Of a stretch of 64,000 nucleotides of DNA, positions 60,439 to 64,000 are shown piece by piece. The stretch's first letter is position 1; each line of letters begins with the position of its first letter. Under the pieces are notes generated by a model. The model did no database searches. It was not told the DNA's origin and saw nothing but the letters and a program-made list of their open reading frames with translations. The position numbers were made by a program, and so were the translations under genes. Source of the DNA: Streptomyces vilmorinianum (GTDB lineage: Bacteria; Actinomycetota; Actinomycetes; Streptomycetales; Streptomycetaceae); the NCBI RefSeq assembly GCF_005517195.1, contig NZ_CP040244.1:6218001-6282000 (forward strand), written 5' to 3'.

Positions 60439-60989
60439 GCGTCCGTGGCAGCGGGCTCGGGGGCGACGACGTACGACAGCGCGAGGCGCAGGACGACCTC
60501 GCACGAGCCCGACAGCAGGCCGTCGTCCGGGCCCAGGGCCGTCGCGGCCCGGTCCCTCGCGAGTCCGAGCAGATCGGCGGGGGACGGCACCCCCGCGTCG
60601 GCGCGGCGCTGGGCGGGGACGACGGAGGCGCGGGCTCCGGTCCTGGCGGGGCGCGGCGTGGGCAGCCGCTCGCCCCAGCAGCCGGTGAGCAGGGCGCGCA
60701 GCAGGGGCCGGGTGCCGGCCTCGGCGACGGTCCACTCCGCGACGGCGGCGAGGTTCCGCGCGGGCGGGGCGGGCTCGGCGAGGACCGCCTCCACTCCCTG
60801 GAGGTAGGCGTCGGCCTCGCGTCGTACCAGCGCGCGGGCCAGCCCCTCCTTGCTGCCGAACTCGTTGTAGAGGGTCTGCCGGGAGACACCCGCGGCGGCG
60901 GCGACGTCGACCATCCGGACCGCGGACCAGGGCAGCCCCGCCAGGGCCGCGAGTGCGGCGTCCAACAGGGCCTCACGGGCAGTCGGCAT
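60330..60989 (-). CDS. TetR-family transcriptional regulator
   Basis: 219 aa. HTH: REALLDAALAALAGLPWSAV, RMVDVAAAAGVSRQTLYNEF then GSKEGLARALVRREADAYLQ. C-terminal ligand domain ends within the antisense overlap with the SMR gene (last ~35 codons). It may control the SMR gene or itself. Divergent from hisN. Confidence 0.87.
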   Translation of the reverse strand: MPTAREALLDAALAALAGLPWSAVRMVDVAAAAGVSRQTLYNEFGSKEGLARALVRREADAYLQGVEAVLAEPAPPARNLAAVAEWTVAEAGTRPLLRALLTGCWGERLPTPRPARTGARASVVPAQRRADAGVPSPADLLGLARDRAATALGPDDGLLSGSCEVVLRLALSYVVAPEPAATDAQWAPPESWRPTMPTITSVIETIFRVDTTSPRKIMP

Positions 60990-61095
60990 CGTCGCCTCCC
61001 GGCCAGAACGGTTCTGCGCTCAGAGTTGACGGGTCGCCACACACTGTCAAGGGCTCCCGTGGGGCGATGTCCCTTCGAGGGATAGAGTTTCGACC

Positions 61096-61896
61096 ATGGC
61101 CGACTACCACGACGATCTGCGCCTCGCCCATGTCCTCGCGGATGCCGCCGACGCGGCCACGATGGACCGGTTCAAGGCACTCGACCTGAAGGTCGAGACC
61201 AAGCCGGACATGACACCGGTGAGCGAGGCCGACAAGGCCGCCGAGGAGCTGATCCGCGGCCAGCTCCAGCGTGCCCGGCCGCGCGACGCGATCCTCGGCG
61301 AGGAGTACGGCGTGGAGGGCACCGGCCCGCGCCGCTGGGTGATCGACCCGATCGACGGCACCAAGAACTACGTGCGCGGGGTGCCGGTCTGGGCGACCCT
61401 GATCGCGCTGATGGAGGCCGGTGACACCGGGTTCCAGCCGGTGGTCGGCGTGGTCTCGGCACCGGCGCTCGGCCGTCGCTGGTGGGCGGCGAAGGGCGCG
61501 GGCGCGTACACGGGCCGCAGCCTGACCTCGGCGACGCGGATCCACGTCTCGAAGGTCTCGCAGCTCGCCGACGCCTCGTTCGCGTACTCGTCGCTGAGCG
61601 GCTGGGAGGAGCGGGGCCGCCTGGAGGGCTTCCTCGACCTCACGCGCGCGTGCTGGCGGACCCGCGCGTACGGCGACTTCTGGCCGTACATGATGGTCGC
61701 CGAGGGCGCGGTGGACATCTGCGCCGAGCCGGAGCTCTCGCTCTGGGACATGGCGGCGACGGCGATCGTCGTCCAGGAGGCGGGCGGCACGTTCACCGGC
61801 CTGGACGGCCGGCACGGCCCGCACAGCGGAAACGCGGCCGCGTCGAACGGTCTGCTCCACGGTGAGCTGCTGAGCTACCTCAACCAGAAGGACTGA
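61096..61896 (+). CDS. hisN: Histidinol-phosphatase, inositol-monophosphatase type
   Basis: 266 aa. Removes phosphate from histidinol phosphate in His synthesis. IMPase fold: [20 protein letters not shown], the metal box [20 protein letters not shown] with [10 protein letters not shown] (DPIDGT), and the late [20 protein letters not shown] (WD metal motif). The IMPase-type enzyme is the actinobacterial HisN. Followed by a short hairpin. Confidence 0.93.
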   Translation: MADYHDDLRLAHVLADAADAATMDRFKALDLKVETKPDMTPVSEADKAAEELIRGQLQRARPRDAILGEEYGVEGTGPRRWVIDPIDGTKNYVRGVPVWATLIALMEAGDTGFQPVVGVVSAPALGRRWWAAKGAGAYTGRSLTSATRIHVSKVSQLADASFAYSSLSGWEERGRLEGFLDLTRACWRTRAYGDFWPYMMVAEGAVDICAEPELSLWDMAATAIVVQEAGGTFTGLDGRHGPHSGNAAASNGLLHGELLSYLNQKD

Positions 61897-61912
61897 CCGC
61901 CCCGCATGCCCC

Positions 61913-61933
61913 GGGGGCGCCTCGCGCGCCCCC
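61913..61933 (+). terminator. Terminator after hisN
   Basis: GGGGGCGC (61913-61920) pairs with GCGCCCCC (61926-61933); 8-bp stem, 5-nt loop, then TTGT. Confidence 0.65.
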
Positions 61934-62059
61934 TTGTCGGCCCCCTCGCCCGGTGTCACTCTGAGAGTCCCCCCACTTGTGAACTTGTGCATCCTCTCCT
62001 CAGGCGCCTCCGGCGCCGGGCTTCTCATTGAAGGATTCACGAAGGAGGTGGCTCCCTTC

Positions 62060-62461
62060 ATGCTCGTCCGTGACGCCATGAGTACGGTGGTCCTCACCAT
62101 CGGTCCCGCCCATACCCTTCGCCAGGCCGCTCGACTGATGTCGGCGCGCCGCGTCGGCGCGGCGGTCGTTCTCGACACCGACGCCGGCGGGCTCGGCATC
62201 CTCACCGAACGCGACATCCTCAACTCACTCGCCCGGGACCAGGATCCCGACCACGAGACCGCGGGCTCCCACACCACCACCGACATCGTCTTCGCCGCCC
62301 CCACCTGGACTTTGGAGGAGGCGGCAGGGGCCATGACGCACGGCGGCTTCCGTCACCTCGTCGTCCTCGACGGTCATGGACCGGTCGGCATCGTCTCCGT
62401 ACGCGACATCATCCGCTGCTGGTCCCCGGCACACCGGCACGCGGCGCCCATGGCGAGCTGA
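62060..62461 (+). CDS. CBS-domain pair protein
   Basis: 133 aa, two CBS domains: LVRDAMSTVVLTIGPAHTLR then GLGILTERDILNSLARDQDP; and APTWTLEEAAGAMTHGGFRH then GPVGIVSVRDIIRCWS. ATG follows GGAGGTG with a 9-nt spacing. Stand-alone CBS pairs bind adenosine nucleotides; target unknown. Confidence 0.88.
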   Translation: MLVRDAMSTVVLTIGPAHTLRQAARLMSARRVGAAVVLDTDAGGLGILTERDILNSLARDQDPDHETAGSHTTTDIVFAAPTWTLEEAAGAMTHGGFRHLVVLDGHGPVGIVSVRDIIRCWSPAHRHAAPMAS

Positions 62462-62547
62462 GCACGGGGAGGGGGTCGAGCCACGAGGCCCGGCCCCCTC
62501 CCCCTCGGAGCCCCACGGCTTGCCCGCACTCGATCCCGCAATAGACA

Positions 62548-62568
62548 ATGTCCAAGTCCAGTGGACAT
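62548..62568. promoter_or_regulatory. Palindrome upstream of the Fur-family gene
   Basis: ATGTCCA (62548-62554), 7 nt, TGGACAT (62562-62568): a perfect 7-bp inverted repeat ending 53 bp before the Fur-family ATG. Length (21 bp) and place fit an autoregulatory Fur-family operator. Confidence 0.6.
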
Positions 62569-62621
62569 CCAGAGTCACACCCGTTCGGGACCCCGACCCT
62601 CCCGCTGTTAGTCTGGTCCTC

Positions 62622-63041
62622 ATGAGCGACCTGTTGGAACGACTGCGCGGCCGCGGCTGGCGGATGACCGCGCAGCGGCGTGTCGTGGCCGAGGTCCTCG
62701 ACGGGGATCATGTGCATCTGACCGCCGACGAGGTCCACGCCCGCGCTGTGGAGCGGCTCCCCGAGATCTCGCGGGCGACCGTCTACAACACGCTGGGTGA
62801 GATGGTCACGCTCGGCGAGGTCATGGAAGTCGCGACGGACGGCCGCGCCAAGCGGTACGACCCGAACGCCCACCGCCCGCACCAGCACCTGGTCTGCGGC
62901 CGCTGCGGCGCGATCCGTGACGTCCACCCGGCAGGCAACCCGCTGGCGGACCTCCCCGACTCGGAGCGCTTCGGCTTCACGATCTCGGACGTCGAGGTCA
63001 CGTACAGGGGCATCTGCCCGAACTGCGCGGCGTCCGCCTGA
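62622..63041 (+). CDS. Fur-family transcriptional regulator (CatR/PerR-like)
   Basis: 139 aa. Winged helix: RGRGWRMTAQRRVVAEVLDG, HLTADEVHARAVERLPEISR, ATVYNTLGEMVTLGEVMEV. Dimer/metal domain: DPNAHRPHQHLVCGRCGAIR with the HxHx..C-x2-C structural zinc site, and RGICPNCAAS as the second Cys pair. Two Cys pairs and His-rich sensing segment fit peroxide or metal sensing. By position it could be CatR (from memory), but catA is not nearby, so I keep the family name. Confidence 0.88.
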   Translation: MSDLLERLRGRGWRMTAQRRVVAEVLDGDHVHLTADEVHARAVERLPEISRATVYNTLGEMVTLGEVMEVATDGRAKRYDPNAHRPHQHLVCGRCGAIRDVHPAGNPLADLPDSERFGFTISDVEVTYRGICPNCAASA

Positions 63042-63045
63042 GACA

Positions 63046-63085
63046 CGCGAAAGGCCCCCCGACTCCGATCGGGGGGCCTTTCGCG
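63046..63085. terminator. Terminator after the Fur-family gene
   Basis: CGCGAAAGGCCCCCCGA (63046-63062) pairs perfectly with 63069-63085; 17-bp stem, 6-nt loop. Confidence 0.92.
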
Positions 63086-63119
63086 TACCCGTCGTGCACG
63101 CAGCCGCCTACGACGAAGA

Positions 63120-63144
63120 CCCGGATCCAGTGACTGGATCCGGG
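63120..63144 (-). terminator. Terminator downstream of the tRNA
   Basis: CCCGGATCCAGT (63120-63131) and ACTGGATCCGGG (63133-63144), flanked by GAAG and CTTC, 18 bp past the tRNA 3' end on the minus strand. Confidence 0.72.
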
Positions 63145-63161
63145 CCTTCGTTGCTACTGAG

Positions 63162-63235
63162 TAGCGGGGACAGGATTTGAACCTGCGACCTCTGGGTTAT
63201 GAGCCCAGCGAGCTACCGAGCTGCTCCACCCCGCG
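63162..63235 (-). tRNA. Initiator tRNA-Met (CAT)
   Basis: 74 nt without encoded CCA. The acceptor stem has CGCGGGG at the 5' end; position 1 (C) faces T at 72, an unpaired end as in initiators. The anticodon stem has three consecutive G-C pairs around CTCATAA (anticodon CAT), the initiator mark. D-arm GAGCAGCTCGGTAGCTC and T-arm GCAGGTTCAAATCCTGT are regular. Confidence 0.95.
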
Positions 63236-63281
63236 TCGGTGAACCCAACCTTACGGGACCCCCTCCACCAGCGCAAATCGC

Positions 63282-64000
63282 TTAAGCGGTGAGCTCCTGG
63301 TGCAGCGCCTCGCTCAGCCGCGCCGCCCGCTCCGCCACCTCCGCAGGCCCGAGCTCCACCGCCCGCGCGCACCAGCGCCGCCCCTCCGTCAGCTCTCCCC
63401 GCCGCGCCGCGAGCAGCGCGAGCCGGAGCGCGGCGCGGCCGTGGCCGGCGCGGGCGGCGCGGGTCCACCACAGGGCCGCCTCGCGCTCACTGCCCTCGCG
63501 GGCGAGGAGCAGGCCGAGGTTGAAGGCGCCGTTACGACTGCCGGCCTCCGCGGCCTCGCGGTACCAGTGGGCCGCGTCCGCCACGTCACCGCGTGCGGCG
63601 GCCAGCATGCCGACCCGTACCTGTGCACGCCGGTGCCCCTGCTGGGCGGCGCGCTCGTACCACTCCTCGCACTCGCTCTTCTCCTCCGCGCGCGGGGCGC
63701 CCAGCGCGGGCGCGGCCGGCTCCGGCCGGCGCGCGTCGAGGACGGTGGCGAGCCGGAACGCGGCCTCGGCGCTGCCGCCGCCCGCCGCGCACCGCAGATG
63801 GCGCTCGGCGGTCTGCTCGTCGCCGTCCCGCAGGCTGGCGATGCCGACCTGGAGGGCGGCCTCGGTGTGCCCCGCCGCGGCGGCGCGCTCGTACCAGCTC
63901 AGCGCCGTACGGTCGTCGTCGCGACCCGCGTAGAGGATGCCGAGATTGAAGGCGGCGTCCACGCTGCCGGCCTCGGCGGCCTTGGAGAACCAGGGCTCGG
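63282..64000 (-). CDS. Sel1/TPR-like repeat protein, C-terminal part (partial)
   Basis: The frame runs off the right edge; 239 codons are visible. Repeated ~36-aa Sel1-like helices: AAFNLGILYAGRDDDRTALS, WYERAAAAGHTEAALQVGIA, WYREAAEAGSRNGAFNLGLL, WWTRAARAGHGRAALRLALL. Each has the A..G....A..L pattern of Sel1/TPR scaffolds. Function unknown; in Streptomyces this gene is adjacent to the initiator tRNA. Ends TAA, 46 bp before the tRNA start. Confidence 0.85.
   Translation of the reverse strand, partial: EPWFSKAAEAGSVDAAFNLGILYAGRDDDRTALSWYERAAAAGHTEAALQVGIASLRDGDEQTAERHLRCAAGGGSAEAAFRLATVLDARRPEPAAPALGAPRAEEKSECEEWYERAAQQGHRRAQVRVGMLAAARGDVADAAHWYREAAEAGSRNGAFNLGLLLAREGSEREAALWWTRAARAGHGRAALRLALLAARRGELTEGRRWCARAVELGPAEVAERAARLSEALHQELTA

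Overview
The window is chromosomal DNA from a Streptomyces. It is very GC-rich, has many GTG/TTG starts and ATGA/GTGA gene overlaps, and carries genus markers: nickel superoxide dismutase with its maturase, the dasABC-dasR-nagB aminosugar regulon, SigR/RsrA, a SigH-type sigma factor with its anti-sigma factor, WblE, and a B12-riboswitch-controlled class Ia ribonucleotide reductase. From memory, the core gene order runs parallel to the S. coelicolor segment from sodN to the Fur-like regulator (about SCO5254 down to SCO5206).

Layout. 1-1703: methyltransferase (partial), CGNR zinc-finger protein, sodX and sodN. 1704-13967: a genomic island inserted at the 3' end of sodN. It is bounded by a 15-bp direct repeat that rebuilds the last sodN codons, so the native sodN terminator now lies 12.3 kb away at 14008-14048. 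The island carries a decayed tyrosine integrase, a SUKH protein, an XRE/TPR regulator with a methyltransferase, a coupled ATP-binding protein / class-I aaRS-like / ASCH operon, a lone DUF5753 protein, a NUDIX hydrolase, a CBASS-like pair (CD-NTase plus SLATT two-TM protein) and three unassigned genes. The integrase, the aaRS-like gene, the CD-NTase and the SLATT gene are each broken, so the island looks old and locked in place.

14-30 kb: DUF2000/AraC pair, acetyltransferase, truncated haemoglobin, RibD-like reductase with a TetR, a family 2B encapsulin shell with its polyprenyl synthetase cargo, amidase, PLP enzyme, a 0.6-kb extragenic repeat field, a Na+/H+ antiporter, the anti-sigma/SigH operon, diacylglycerol kinase and wblE. 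30-43 kb: PdtaS-like kinase, a TetR/SDR pair with two matching operators, then nagB, a GH3 hexosaminidase, dasC-dasB-dasA and dasR, with DasR boxes before nagB, before dasA and in the gap before the kinase, followed by cstA-ybdD. 43.6-47.4 kb: B12 riboswitch and nrdAB. 47-50.9 kb: MarR, LysR, DUF2809, peptide deformylase, TPR protein.

51-64 kb: a coupled degenerate-HD / HD-GYP membrane pair; rsrA-sigR with a perfect SigR-type promoter and a 55-codon N-terminal extension; an alpha/beta hydrolase, SRAP protein and M50-like protein; aroA, rsgA, an SMR pump, TetR, hisN, a CBS protein and a Fur-family regulator with an upstream palindrome; an initiator tRNA-Met; and the end of a Sel1-like protein. 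Apart from the island, I saw no broken reading frame in the genes recognised here.
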